64,000 nt of DNA from Heligmosomoides polygyrus polygyrus (GCA_947396885.1 OX377206.1:9540778-9604777), one strand, 5' to 3'; positions 10,504 to 21,658 are shown, counted from the first letter of the stretch. The notes: generated from the sequence alone by a model not told the origin. Made by a program: numbers and translations.

Positions 10504-11406
10504 GACGATTTAGATCCAGAACAACAACTCAAACAACATACCTTCGTTGTCCTGAGAGTACGGTCCGTCCATTTTTTCGACTACATCTGGAGATCCAGGT
10601 TCGCTAATGATGACCTAAACAACTGCACCATCAACCGCCACTAGATGAGTGGGTTTGGGAAAAAATATTTCAAATTTCCTTTAAATTTAGAAATGCTCCA
10701 GAAATACGCTTTTTGTCCAACCATAAGTGTATTATTATTTGTAGTATTAAGCACAATGCACGGAGAAGAATGGAAATGAAAATCTCAACGCCCCATCTCC
10801 ATTAAAATTTAATCGAATGACTGCAAATATTATCAAAAATGTAGACCTGTGCTATAAAAAGCATTTATGTAGGACTAGAAAGAAAAGAAAAAATTGAAAG
10901 AATGCCTGTGAAATTAAGAATTCACTAGTACGCGTCATCTTTATATTTCCGTGTTTCATTAGCTTTGCTGGCTTATGTGCGAACGGATTCTTAATTCGAT
11001 AGCAAGTGCAAGCCATTGTCGAGGTCTTCTACGATTGTCTTCATACGCCCCATGTAATAGTGATGCATTTTTGAATCTGTTAAGCATCGAAGTACCGCCT
11101 CAATCTCCTTACTGTTTTGATTAATATGTCCAGTCCTACTTCGCATTGGCGGCTCTAGTGCTCTTATCAGAATTTGCACCTCGTAAACTTCCAACCGGTT
11201 GAAAAGCGGAGACGGTAATGGAATGCGTGGGCACCCCTGATTGAAAGCCAAGTGCTTCTCAGCGCGTTTGATAGTCCTTTAATGGTGGACTTCACATATA
11301 TTTCCGATCAGACGCGGAGCTGTGACGATAAGACAAGCAAGGTACAGCCCATATCACATTGAATGGACGCAAAAAGTGGTTTTTCCGTAACACCAATGTC
11401 CATTCT
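10504..11406. other. AT-rich unassigned stretch
   Basis: No transposon ends or convincing coding frame. It ends at the TA target of the mariner at 11408. Confidence 0.35.
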
Positions 11407-11407
11407 A

Positions 11408-12680
11408 TTAGGTTGGTGCATAAGTTCTCGGACATTTGATCCCTCCTGAATTGAATCGCATTTTCCCGCCTAATTTCTCACATGTATCAACGTGTAAATG
11501 ATCGATCGATATAGGAAGGAGAGGGCTACAAAACTGTTCCTAACATTTACTTCTGCGTTGTTAACGTCAGCTATTATGGCTGAGCAATTCATCCCAACTG
11601 AGACGCATATTCGGCACGTCATGCTATTCCTGCATCAATCTGGCCTCAGTGCCAACGAATCGTATCGTCGCCTGAAGGATGTTTACAACGAGAGTGCTAC
11701 GGCTCGAAGTACTGTGTACCAGTGGTTCTCGAGGTTTGCAGTTGGTGAATTCTCCGTTGAAGATAATGGACGAGAAGGACGCCACACGACACTGGATTTG
11801 GATGGCCTCCGAATTAGAGTGGAAGCGGACCCATACCAAACCACTCGCGAACTATCAAGCACTCTTGGTGTTAGCCACTCAAGAGTCGTTCGAGGATTGA
11901 AGCCGATTGGCAGGGTGCAAAAATTGGGTCGCTGGGTACCTCACGACTTGACACAACATGACATGGATCGCAGAGCCGATGTCGCTCTGTCTCTCCTTAC
12001 CCTCAGACGTACCCACGGATGGCTGGACCACCTTGTCACCAGGGATGAGAAGTGGATACTCTACTCTAATTATCACCGGCGTGCAGAGTGGGTTGACGCA
12101 ACTGGAGAGGCAGAGGACGTTCCGAAACCCGACCTTCACGTGAAAAAGGTGATGCTACGCATTTGGTGGAGCATTCCTGGCGTAGAATACTGGGAGCTGC
12201 TGGACGAAGGGATAGACGTGACGGCAGAGATTGACGTCAACCACCTGAGGAAGTTGAGGGCCCACCTTCAAACCACACGAGGAGAGCAAGTGAAGGTGTA
12301 TTTTCAACACGACAACGCTGACCGCATATTGCTAGAGCGACGGCGGCTGAGTTGGCGGGCTACGGATAGACCGTTCTTCGACATCCACCTTACTCATCGG
12401 ATCTCGCTCCTTCTGATTATCGTTTGTTTTCAGGCCTTCAACGCTATTTGGACGGCCAGCAATTTAGGAACCGAGATGATGTCGGGGAGGCACTGCTCAC
12501 ATTTTTCGAATCACAACCGGCTACGTTTTGGAGAAAAGGCATCCATGACTTACCAGCACGTTGGCGAAAGACAATTGATGTAAAGGGTGGTTACATCAAA
12601 TGATTTGATATTGTTGTTCGTATGTTGTGATAATAAATATTTCATGCCCCAAATGTGCGAGAACTTATGCACCAACCTAA
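11408..12680 (+). mobile_element. Mariner element, copy 1 of family TTAGGTTGGTGC
   Basis: Bounded by TA (11406-11407 and 12681-12682). The terminal inverted repeats are about 31 bp with one mismatch, beginning TTAGGTTGGTGCATAAGTTC. The 1273-bp length is normal for mariner. A sister copy lies at 52718-53977. The right flank is the interior of a SINE-A copy, but the left flank matches that SINE only in the last few bases (CATTCTA). Confidence 0.95.
11576..12603 (+). pseudogene. Mariner transposase pseudogene (1-nt deletion plus stop)
   Basis: The transposase of the 11408-12680 element starts at ATG 11576 (MAEQFIPTETHIRHVMLF). The first 247 residues are in frame and hold the N-terminal DNA-binding region, the linker WVPHDLTQ and the first catalytic block LVTRDEKWILY. 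At 12319-12320, just after the second block HDNA, one base is missing relative to the frame of its neighbours, and everything downstream is shifted. In the shifted-back frame the third block survives as SSDLAPSDYRLF, but a Trp codon (TGG in the sister copy) is TAG near 12366. The original end would be the TGA at 12601-12603. The protein is inactive as encoded. Confidence 0.92.
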
Positions 12681-12682
12681 TA

Positions 12683-12915
12683 CTTCTACTGGATATCGTG
12701 AAGGCGACTTGAATGCGTATTTGGCCTTACAGTGACTTGCGGTGACCAGCCGATGAACAAGTCAGCGCTTTATCCTTGCCAGACAAGTTTGGTACCAATT
12801 CACCGACCCCGAAGGGAGGGAAGGCTTGGTTGACCTGGGTGGGAAATCCAAACCAGGAACCTCGTATCGGGTGCACGCAACAGCCGGCACCTCCTCCAAC
12901 TGCGCTACACACGCC
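12683..12915 (-). mobile_element. SINE-A copy truncated exactly at the mariner
   Basis: Runs from CTTCTACTGGATATCGTGAA just after the mariner TA to the head complement TGCGCTACACACGCC. The SINE 3' tail that should lie on the other side of the mariner is absent apart from CATTC before the TA. Confidence 0.85.
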
Positions 12916-12942
12916 AGTGCTCTATATAAAAGAGCTAATCCG

Positions 12943-13015
12943 CTGGTCTGTCTGTGTTTGTCTGTCTGTCTATCTATCTGTCCGCCCATCTGTCCGTCTG
13001 TCTATCTATCTGACC

Positions 13016-13050
<35 letters not shown>

Positions 13051-13086
13051 CATCCATCTGTCTGTCTGTCTGTCTGTCCATCCGTT
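12943..13086. repeat. (CTGT)n-type microsatellite
   Basis: About 145 bp of CTGT repeats interrupted by CTAT and CCATC units, directly beside the head of the preceding SINE. Confidence 0.95.
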
Positions 13087-14353
13087 CGTCAAAACGGCAC
13101 GATGGCCTGAGGGACGGTTTCACATCTCACTCAACATTATTGGTCACTTACTTTTTCACGCGGACACTCCCGCGAATACGACGGACTTCACAACAAGGAA
13201 ACAATAACGATTAGTTGACCACTATTGACCCATTTTATCGATTTTTTCCGGTTGACGTTCGAGGTGGGAACAATGGTATCGATCTTAGTCGGAGAGGAAC
13301 ACCACTAGAAAAACGTAACGAACAGAAACAGGGAGGGGGTGGCCCATACCTGTAAGGAAGTTGCAAACAAAGATTCTCTGTATGGCTAGCTCAGCGTGTA
13401 GCCCTTGTTAAGGCGCTTATTTTCAATTATGCTGTCGTCGTTTAAAAAAAAACCGGGTGAAGTGCCCCACCCCATTAGGACAGATCCGAATCACGGGAAT
13501 GTTTTGGCTAGTGGGCAAGTTTCGCATTAAGTAAACAACTTCGATCGATTTTATCGATTTTTTTCCTAACGTTACCGTCTGAGGACTAGACTTTTGTTAG
13601 ATCGGTTGACCGCTGGCTTACAAGAGACGTTTTTATAATATTTCTACCGCACCTATTTAGGTATTTCACGCGAAACTTAAATTCTTATATTTTGAGAAGT
13701 GCTAGGAACGGTAAAAACGCAAAAAGACGCTAGAAAATAGCTTTTCTGGTATTTTTAGTTTTAAAAAAATAACGTGACTATAAAAAAAGTTGTAGAATAA
13801 AATTTGTTGTAAAAAATGATAGCGAAAATGGAGTCACCATATGTTCACCCTAAGGGTTGAGCCTATAAAGGCCCCATCAGAAGAGGTGCATGAATCGACT
13901 GAAGTTTTAGCACATGCTTCAAACACACAAGAAATCACTCACCACTGGAAGATTCCCGTTCTTCTTGTCGTGTCCAGATCCCGGAGGCGACTCTCCGCTA
14001 GTTGTCATTACCTGAAGCAGGCGGGATTCAGCGAGAAGACGAGAAAAACGGGCATAGAATTCGTCATCTCAGCGAGGCACATCGATGAGACACGAACGAC
14101 ATGAATTCCCAGAAAACAATGCAACACGCGTTCTTGTTGAACTTCGGGCAAAGGATGTGATAAGAGTGCATGACTTGATAGCCGCCGTGAAGTTTAGTCG
14201 CTGATGCGGTTGTGTGTGCGTGTGTGTGGCATTGAGTGGCAGAGTTATGTAGAGGAGTAGGGATACGATGTAAAGTGATAAACATGAAAAAGGAATGAGG
14301 AAAAAAGGAAATAGAAGAAAAGAAGAGAAAAGGCCAGAAAGTATAGCGCAAAG
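13087..14353. other. Unassigned stretch
   Basis: The motif TTTTATCGATTTTTTCC occurs twice (about 13234 and 13551) in otherwise unrecognised sequence. A short GT-rich run lies near 14210-14230. No gene is supported. Confidence 0.35.
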
Positions 14354-14368
14354 CTACAGCTTTTACTC

Positions 14369-15000
14369 TAGTTGCGTTTTAAAAAAAGTTATCAAACGAA
14401 TGAAGGAATGAATAAATTCAATCTCGAAATTTTTCAAACGAATGAACGAACGAATTTTTTCGATATCGAAAATTTTCGAGCAAATGAACAAACAAATTTA
14501 TTCGCTCATCTTTCTCGAATAACTGAAAGTCGAATAAGCCCATTTTTCGTTTATTCGAATATTCGAATAGTCGAATAACTTGTTCGAATCAAGTACTGTG
14601 CATGAAGTTTTAAAGTTTATTCGATACTCGAATAAAATTATTCGACTTTCGAATAGTGTTGAAATATTCGATTTTCCGAATATAGCTCACTTTCGATGCC
14701 CGAATTCGAAGAATATACGACTTTTTAAAGCAACCGATGTTCGAGTTCGAACGATTATTCGAAAATCTAGAAATATCGAATATTCGACTATTCGAATAAT
14801 TATTCGAACATACATATTAGTCCGAGCATAACTACAGCTTTCGCTACACGAGAAGCTGTTTCTCCTCACCATCGATGTTCGAGTTCGAACAAATATTCGC
14901 AAATCTAAAATATTGAATATTCGACTATTCGAACAATTATTCTCACAAATTATTCGAAATATTTGAATATATTCGTTCGAGCACAACAATAGCTTCTACT
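14369..15000. mobile_element. hAT-like foldback MITE, TTCGAA-rich, with partial duplication
   Basis: Dominated by TTCGAA and ATTCGAATA palindromes. The left end TAGTTGCGTTTT and the right end GAGCATAACTA match the ends of the cleaner copy at 42092-42583. The 3' part is repeated in tandem with a 138-bp offset (CGATGTTCGAGTTCGAAC at 14735 and 14873), so a second right end GAGCACAACAATAG appears near 14980. The 8-bp flanks are not clean here. Confidence 0.65.
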
Positions 15001-15440
15001 ATACGAAACTTCCTCCTCACCAGGTACATATGTATGTGTTGCGAAACATAAAACATAAAATTTCTGATGCTGCACAACTTCTTCAAGAAAGTGTTGTGTA
15101 ACAGTTCCAATTCGTCTATACCACGCAGGTTTGTTAAAATTCAACTTTATTGAGTCTGACGTTTCGACGAAGGACAACCTTCTTGGATTCTCTTACATTA
15201 AAAGAATAAGAAAGGGCGTAGGATGATGAAATGCAGGCTAATAAACGAAGCAAAAAATCAACGTTCATTTCTGTGAAAACTTTCAAAGCCTGACGACCAA
15301 CTAGTAAGGTACCTTAATTATATTAAATATAATATATATTTGCAGTACATAGGAAGGAATAACTTGGAAAAGCAACTTTTCAACCCATGCAGGAGCAGGA
15401 AACTAGATGAAAAGACAATGCCGCATAATAGAATACAAGG

Positions 15441-15730
15441 CTGATCAAACCCCGTCGGGGATGCGCCACGCATTCTTCTGCTGCGGGATGTTGTTTAAGC
15501 AATTTGAATGGGTATCGTAGAATGAATTTCGGCGGCTAGCCGATGGACAAATCAGTGTTTTACCCACCCCAGACAAGTATGGCACCAATTCATCGGCCGC
15601 GGAGGGATGGAAGGCTTGGAAGGCTTGGTTGGCCTGGGCGGAACCTGAACTAAGATAAGAAACTTTGTGACGGGTACGTGGGGCTGCACGCGGCAGCTGG
15701 CGCCTAGTCCGACTGAGCCATCACGTGCTC
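15441..15730 (-). mobile_element. SINE-A copy, full length, diverged
   Basis: GGGGATGCGCCACGCATTCT, body GGCACCAATTCATCGG, and a head complement ending GACTGAGCCATCACGTGC. The unit GGAAGGCTTGG is duplicated in tandem near 15608. Confidence 0.82.
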
Positions 15731-16332
15731 AGAAACTGGGTTGAACGCCTAAGAACACCAACGAATTTTCAGAGCTAATAAGCGTCTGTCATTTTAAAAA
15801 AAAAAGTTGACAAAACGACGTAGTCTAAACCAAGAAAAATTGAAGAAACAAATGAGAATTCGCTAAACTGCACTACTCGAGGAAACTGCCGGATGAGCAG
15901 AGAAAGAAGCCAGAAATGCAAGAACGCTACATCAGTTGTTTGCTTAAAGCTGTTGACGCCAGCAGAAACACCACTTGAAATTCTGCATCATGCCTTGCTG
16001 ACGACGAAATTCTAACGAGCTGCGCACAGTGTTTTTCTAATTAGAAACCAAATAGCCGAAAAGACCTTTCTGTGACTATGCTCTAGAATTGCTCGTGTGA
16101 CGCTCAGTAGATATACTCGAACTCTATCAGATATCCTTGATTACGAGCGCAGGACATTCAAGAACAGCCATAGAGGAACTAGGACTATTTCAGGTAGTAC
16201 GTAAGCAGGAGGTTCGAGTAATCAAAGGAGAATAGCAACGTTTCATGAATTGCAGAAAACAACTATTCGTTTGGAGTGTACCGCATAGTTTTCCTCTTAT
16301 TCGATGCCATGAAGAAGCTTCTAGTAACGATT
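15731..16332. other. Unassigned stretch
   Basis: No recognisable repeat or coding feature. Confidence 0.35.
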
Positions 16333-16341
16333 TTCTCAAGG

Positions 16342-16634
16342 TGAAAGGACGATGAAGGACGGCGCTATTCAATCCCGTTTGTGATGCGCCACGCATTCTG
16401 CTTCTACGGGATGTCGTGGAGGCGAGTTGAATGAGTATTTGGCCGCACAATGACTTGCGGTGGCCAGCCGATGTACAAGTCAGTGCTTTTTCCTTCCCAG
16501 AGAAGTCTGATACCAATTCACCGACCCCGGAGGGATGGAAGGCTTGGTTGGCCTGGGCGGGAAATCCGAACCAGGAACCTGGTATCGGGTGCGGACGACA
16601 GCCGGTGCCTCTTCCGATTGCGCTCCACGCGCCC
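16342..16634 (-). mobile_element. SINE-A copy with perfect 9-bp TSD
   Basis: A full-length reverse copy flanked by TTCTCAAGG (16333-16341 and 16635-16643). It is close to consensus, with box B and box A complements AAATCCGAACC and CCGATTGCGCT. Confidence 0.92.
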
Positions 16635-16690
16635 TTCTCAAGGCAAATGATAAAAAATAGGAAAAAGACAACTTCAATCATTCTCCGCCT

Positions 16691-16750
16691 GTGATGCGCC
16701 ACGCACCCCAATTCTGCGAGACATTAGTGACGGAAATCATATTTGAGACA
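16691..16750 (-). mobile_element. SINE-A tail fragment
   Basis: TGTGATGCGCCACGCACCCC followed by a diverged body remnant. Confidence 0.6.
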
Positions 16751-16767
16751 ATGCAATGCAATAAGGG

Positions 16768-17027
16768 AGAAAGGATAAAGGATGGCGTTACTCAATCTCT
16801 TTTTGGAATTCGCCACGCATTCTACCTCTACGGAATGTCGTGAAGGTGATTTGAATATGGATCTGGTCTAAACAACGACATTCTATTGCCAGCCGAAAGC
16901 CAAGTTATTGTTTTGTAAATGTCCTAGGGAGGCTGAGCACCTGGTTAGCCAGGCGTTCCTCGAACCAATAATCGATTCGGGGTGCATCTGACAGCCTGCG
17001 TTTCCTCCGACTGCGCTACCACCCGAC
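16768..17027 (-). mobile_element. SINE-A copy, diverged
   Basis: The tail GAAAGGATAAAGGATGGCG, tail block GCCACGCATTCTACCTCTAC and head complement TCCTCCGACTGCGCTACC are clear. The central body is heavily changed. Confidence 0.8.
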
Positions 17028-17546
17028 ATTTTAAAAAAATTCGCGTTCAAAACGAAGTTCAACTCCAGTCTCTTTGGCGTGAAAAAAACGCGACCGATTT
17101 GCAGACACATTCTGTGCGTTTTGCATAAAAGAATAGAAGGATGGGCTGACAACAAGGTGTAATCTCCATCATTTTCTGTTTGGCAATCCTCGAAAACTAA
17201 GAGCTGGTATGAATAAAGGATAAACAAAATAAAATAAAATAAAACCACGTGAAATAAAAAACAACCTACTTTAACCATGTTTGTCAAACACGAATTGTCG
17301 AAAAAATAAAGAAGGTTCTTTCCGCCAATTTCTTCGTATGAAGCTTTTTCGTTGCAGTACCTCTCCGGTAGCTCATGGATCAAAGGCTCAAAGCTAGGCG
17401 TATGCCAATCATTTTGCGGGATGCGCCACGCATTATAATCGTGCAGACAATTTGAATGCGTACTTGCGGTGACCAGTGGAAGCACAAGTCAATGCTTTAT
17501 CCGCCTCTGACAAGTCTGGTACCAATTCGCCGACCTGGGAAGAATA

Positions 17547-18458
17547 TTAGGGGGAGCCAAAAGTAATGAGATTCTCCACGCCGTGTCCATATATCTCGTG
17601 ACTGCAATCTGGTTTCGTGCTTATCGTATTTGTATGTTTGTATGCTACCTACTGAAGGCCATCTGAGAAGTTACCACTTCCGCCCTTTCCAGAAGCATGC
17701 CAAAACCCCAGCCTGTCTCATGCCGAAACCCCAGCCTGACAAGTCGACCTGTGTCGCGCAAATCTCTCCCGATTCCCAACCCCGAGCAGCCTGGACTCAA
17801 TCTTAACGCAGGATGAGAAGTAGGTCTTCTACCTTAACCCTGCCAAGCAGCCAGTCTGGGTGAAGCCTGGTGACCCGTTACCGACCTTCGTTCGGCGAGA
17901 TGTTTACGAAGAGAGGCACCTTCGGAGCTTTTGGGTCTGCGCCCATGGACCGGTATACTGGAAGCTGTTTACCAAAAGCACGACGATGAACTCCAAGGCC
18001 ATGGTAAACGAAATAGAAGAGATGGACCGGCGACTCGCACTTACTCGTCCTCAGCGCTTCAAAAAGCTACTCCTCTTCGACATCGCCGCACCCCATCGGG
18101 CAAAAGTGACCACGGATAAGCTTGCTCAGCTGGGCTACGTTCACATGCTTCACCCACCGTATTCGTCGGACATCTATCCATGCGACTACCACCAATTCTT
18201 GGACCTATGGGACTTCCTGGTCGGAAGGGACACAAGAACCCAAGCAGCCCTTGACAACTATATCGAGCAGTTGATCAGCACCAGGCCCAAGCAGTTCTGG
18301 AAGGATGGGATCAGGAAGTTGGCAGAGCTATGGTAGCAAGTCATTGACCTTAATGGCATACACATAGCTCAGCATCGCTGATTTGTAATTGAGTTATGAA
18401 GAGATAAAGATTTTTTTTCAATTTGTCTCATTACTTTTGCCCCCCCCCCCCCTCCCAA
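17547..18458 (+). mobile_element. Internally deleted mariner inside a SINE
   Basis: Bounded by TA (17545-17546 and 18459-18460). The left end begins TTAGGGGGAGCC, and both ends share CAAAAGTAATGAGA as inverted repeats. The right end carries an expanded C tract of about 12 bases. At 912 bp it lacks the N-terminal transposase region. Confidence 0.88.
17794..18336 (+). pseudogene. Truncated mariner transposase, catalytic domain
   Basis: The frame resumes at LTQDEK, where the Trp that normally follows is replaced by TAG. It continues as VFYLNPAKQPVWVKPGDPLP and runs open to 18336. The second catalytic block is LLLFDIAAPHRAK and the third is YSSDIYPCDYHQF, with 34 residues between those aspartates as expected for mariner. 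The N-terminal DNA-binding half is deleted, and the C-terminus is cut at a Trp-to-stop. It is clearly a different mariner lineage from the 11408 and 52718 copies. Confidence 0.88.
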
Positions 18459-18589
18459 TAGAAGTCTTGGTTGGCCTGGTTGAGAAACAAGGCTCCTGGT
18501 TTCGGGTGCCCGCGACAGCCGGCACCTCCTCCGACTGCGCTACACGCGCACTATGAACTGCAATAGTACTTGAATGATTAATACAAGAA

Positions 18590-18747
18590 CTGTCACAACA
18601 ATGTTTTGTTGCGATCAAAAGTTCTAGCACAAGGCGGGACTCGAACCCGTAACGGCGTAGAGCATTCCCGCCGGTCAGAGGGAGGTACGGGTTCGAGTCC
18701 CGCCTGGCGCTAGAAGTTTTGATCGCAACAAAACATCGTTGTGACAG
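18590..18747. repeat. Hairpin of duplicated SINE-B 3' halves
   Basis: Two arms of about 63 nt are inverted copies. CTGTCACAACAATGTTTTG starts the left arm and its complement ends the right arm. Each arm includes a box B sequence (GGGTTCGAGTCCCGCC on the right arm). The tail GATCGCAACAAAACAT matches the tail at 1405-1512. The loop of about 31 nt is GC-rich. Confidence 0.85.
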
Positions 18748-18817
18748 CTTACTACCTCGACACCAGCCAATTGAGGCCTGAAGAAACTGATTTGAATTAA
18801 TACAAGAACGTTCAAAA

Positions 18818-18885
18818 CGGGGTAGTGGAGCGACACGATCCAAAAGTCGACGTAATGTGGGTTCGACTCCATATGGAATTTTTTT
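18818..18885 (+). other. tRNA-like sequence
   Basis: GGGGTAGTGGAGCGACACG resembles box A, and GTGGGTTCGACTCC, about 35 nt later, resembles box B. No convincing acceptor or anticodon stem was seen, so it is more likely a SINE or tRNA relic than a tRNA gene. Confidence 0.4.
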
Positions 18886-19239
18886 CCCACTGAATTGCCT
18901 CCCAGACGGTGGTAACAAATCACGTAAAACTCGGCGGTGAAAGCTGTGATGTGGAACGAGCCAATTTCTAAGCCGCTTGCGGAGCGCCACAAAACAGTCG
19001 TAAAAACTTTAACAGCGACTTTACGAACGCTGCCACGCCGTAATGCGTCTACAAAAAAACCGCTCAAAAAGGCAAGGAGAAGAGGAAAATATTGAAAAAA
19101 GCGAAGACCTCATAAACTTCAGGTGCGTTAAAAAGAGAGAACAACAAAAACAATAATTTCATTTAACAAGAGTGGAAAGGTTGGGCAAGACGTTTCCAGG
19201 ATGGAACTCAACCCAGACATGGGCGATGTGCAATAAATG

Positions 19240-19450
19240 AGAAAGTATAAAGGACGGCCATTTTGTAAATCCTTTTGGGGATGCGCCACCCATTCTATTT
19301 CCACGGGATGTTGTGAAGGTGTCTTGAGTGCGTTTTGGCCTTACGGTTGCCAGCTGATGAACAATTCAGCGCGTTATCCTTCCCAGACATGTTATGCCCC
19401 AACCCCGGAAGGATGGGAGGCTTGGTTGGCCTGGGCGGGAATTCCGAACT
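19240..19450 (-). mobile_element. SINE-A copy lacking the head
   Basis: The tail AAGTATAAAGGACGGCC and body run as far as CCTGGGCGGGAATTCCGAAC, where SINE similarity stops. The last 20 bp belong to the unit that is duplicated downstream. Confidence 0.8.
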
Positions 19451-20350
19451 AAAACAGATACTTTTAATAATCAAAAGGTACTTTTTTGCTTTTGGCTACA
19501 ATTTTTCGGTGAATAGCGAGTCATAAAAGGACTTTTTATTTCAAGCAATTCAGATCAGCTGAGCATTTAGAAATGCAAAAAAAGAACAATTAGAAGATTA
19601 AGAGCTTCAGATAAAGATTCGCACTCCAAACGGACACTGAATTCAGCAGGCCTAATTCTATTCTTATTGCTTTGTGCAGTCTTTTATGTATCGTGAGTCG
19701 ACTGAAGAAATGCCGGCAGAGAGGTGTTCCCTACACTGCCCTCAGAAAGGGGCGGAGCAAACGGCGCGCAGAAGAGGAGATGTCCGGGTCGCCGGCATCA
19801 CATGGCGGCATCGCATTTCTAATCACTTCCCTTGACCTGGCAGCTCTATCTTGAACAGATTTCGTTGTTAAGATAAGAGTCAGAATCAGATCCTGGGCGG
19901 GAATTCCGAACTAACACAGATACTTTTAATAACCAAAAGGTCCTTTTTTGCTATTGGCTACAATTTTTCGGTGAATAGCGTATTATAAAAGGGCTTTTTA
20001 TTTCAAGCAATTCAGATCAGCTGAGCATTTAGAAATGCAAAAAAGAATAATTAGAAGATTAAGAGCTTCAGATAAAGATTCGCACTCCAAACGGACACTG
20101 AATTCAGCAGGCCTAATTCTATTCCTATTGTTTTGTACAGTCTTTTATGTATCGTGAGTCGACTGAAGAAATGCCGGCGGAGAGGTGTTCCCTAAACTGC
20201 CCTCAGAAAGGGGCGGAGCAAACGGGGTGCCGAGGAGGAGATGTCCGGGTCGCCGGCATCACACATGGAGGCATCGCATTTCTAATCACTTCCCTTGACC
20301 TGGCAGCTCTATCTTGAACAGATTTCGTTGTTAAGACAAGAGTCAGAATC
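19430..20350. repeat. Tandem duplication, unit about 462 bp
   Basis: The segment starting CCTGGGCGGGAATTCCGAAC at 19430 is repeated from 19892 with an offset of about 462 bp, ending at AGTCAGAATC (19887 and 20350). The copies differ by scattered substitutions and small indels. Each begins with a piece of SINE-A body, so the duplication is younger than that SINE. Confidence 0.92.
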
Positions 20351-20581
20351 TTGTACGCCACATTTGTAGAAAACGACTTTTCAGCTGCCGCGCCAAGACT
20401 TTCTGCAGGTTCCGCCACATGGCTCGGTACTAAGCCGTCGCCCGCGTTTTCCGACAAGTACTACTACAGCAACAACTTCACGAGATATGTCATGACAACG
20501 ATGCGATCATCCGCTTAGAAATTTCTCTAATATAAGGAGATTTGTTGGATCCTTTTAAATGAGAGGACGATGGGCCGGTTT

Positions 20582-20783
20582 TGGGTGGCGATGTCCGTTC
20601 CTCCACGTGGTGCCACTGGAAACTGCTCCCTCTGGGAGCTAAGCTAATCGCGGACAATCGATTGCAGGCGACAGGCCCTTGTGACAGGCCGGCCTACGAA
20701 GACCCATGTCACATCACATGGTTGATGACGCTTAAGAGCGGACCCCGCCACCAAGCGGGACAGATGCTAATGAAAATGATGAT
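20582..20783 (+). mobile_element. Short non-LTR retroposon insertion with 13-bp TSD
   Basis: GATGGGCCGGTTT occurs at 20569-20581 and again at 20784-20796. The 202 bp between them ends in an ATGATGATG-type tail. This is the pattern of a 5'-truncated LINE or a SINE made by target-primed reverse transcription. RTE-clade elements often end in short tandem repeats like this, but I cannot identify the parent element. Confidence 0.65.
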
Positions 20784-20796
20784 GATGGGCCGGTTT

Positions 20797-21358
20797 GCGC
20801 GTAATTTTAAATAGACCTTCAATGTAGAGACCACTTACTCCTGACCGGAATCTCTCATGGTCTCCAGTTGTGGTGAAAGTTTGGAGAATCCAGGGAGAAG
20901 AGCGACGTTCTCCTTCCCTCAACTGTCTTCACAACAGAACTGACTAAAAAATGACTTGGAGTTTCCCATGAGATGCGCTCCCCTATCGTCTCCTATCAGC
21001 TGTTAGTTTTTTGGACGACGTCGCGCTAATTAACGAAACTGCAAACTGCGGCGCGGTTTCGCGCACCACCAACTCGTTCAAATAAGGCGGCGCAGGTAGA
21101 GCGGGAAGTGGGCGATGGGCGAGACCGTGTAGGGAACGAGCGCCCCCCAAGAAATGTCTTATTTTTATTTCAGCACGTAATTGAACCCATTATTGATTTC
21201 TCTGTGAGCATGCTCCGCCTACGCGCATAAAATCGATCTCAAGGATTACTCTCATAGGGGAACCAATAAAATGCACGGTTATTATTCAAAACATAAGGAT
21301 AAAGAATGAAGATGAAGGTCCACACCACTAATGCTCTGCCTAGGATACGTCACATACT
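20797..21358. other. Unassigned, GC-richer near 21010-21150
   Basis: No frame or repeat family recognised. The GC-rich patch could be part of an unmapped element. Confidence 0.3.
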
Positions 21359-21369
21359 ACGTAAAGCCA

Positions 21370-21658
21370 TATAAAAAGGAAAAAGGATAAAGGACGGCGT
21401 TACGTAATCCCTTTTGGGTTGCGCCACGCATTCTACTTCTGCGAGATGTCGTGGAGGCGATTTGAATGCGCATTTGGCCATACAATGACTTGCGGCCAGC
21501 CGATGAACAAGTCAGCGCTCTATCCTTCCCAAACACGTGTAGTACCAATTCACCGGCCCCGGAGAGACGGAAGGCTTGGTTGGCCTGGGCGGGAAATCTG
21601 AACGAGGAACCTGGTATCGGGTGCAGGCGACAGTCGGCGCTTCCTCCGACTGCGCTAC
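21370..21658 (-). mobile_element. SINE-A copy with perfect 11-bp TSD
   Basis: Flanked by ACGTAAAGCCA (21359-21369 and 21659-21669). It is nearly full length, with the outermost head bases missing or merged into the target site. A small GGT deletion lies in the body (GCGGCCAGCCG). Confidence 0.9.

Larger units (their letters stand above)
17408..18550 (-). mobile_element. SINE-A copy split by a mariner
   Basis: The 3' half lies at 17408-17546 (GGGATGCGCCACGCATTATA to GGTACCAATTCGCCGACC) and the 5' half at 18459-18550 (GAAGTCTTGGTTGGCCTGG to CTCCGACTGCGCTACACG). Removing 17547-18458 and one TA joins the two halves in register. Confidence 0.85.

Noticed and set aside
12776..13207. 143-codon frame with CLSVCLSV repeats
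   Set aside because: It is a SINE head joined to the CTGT microsatellite.
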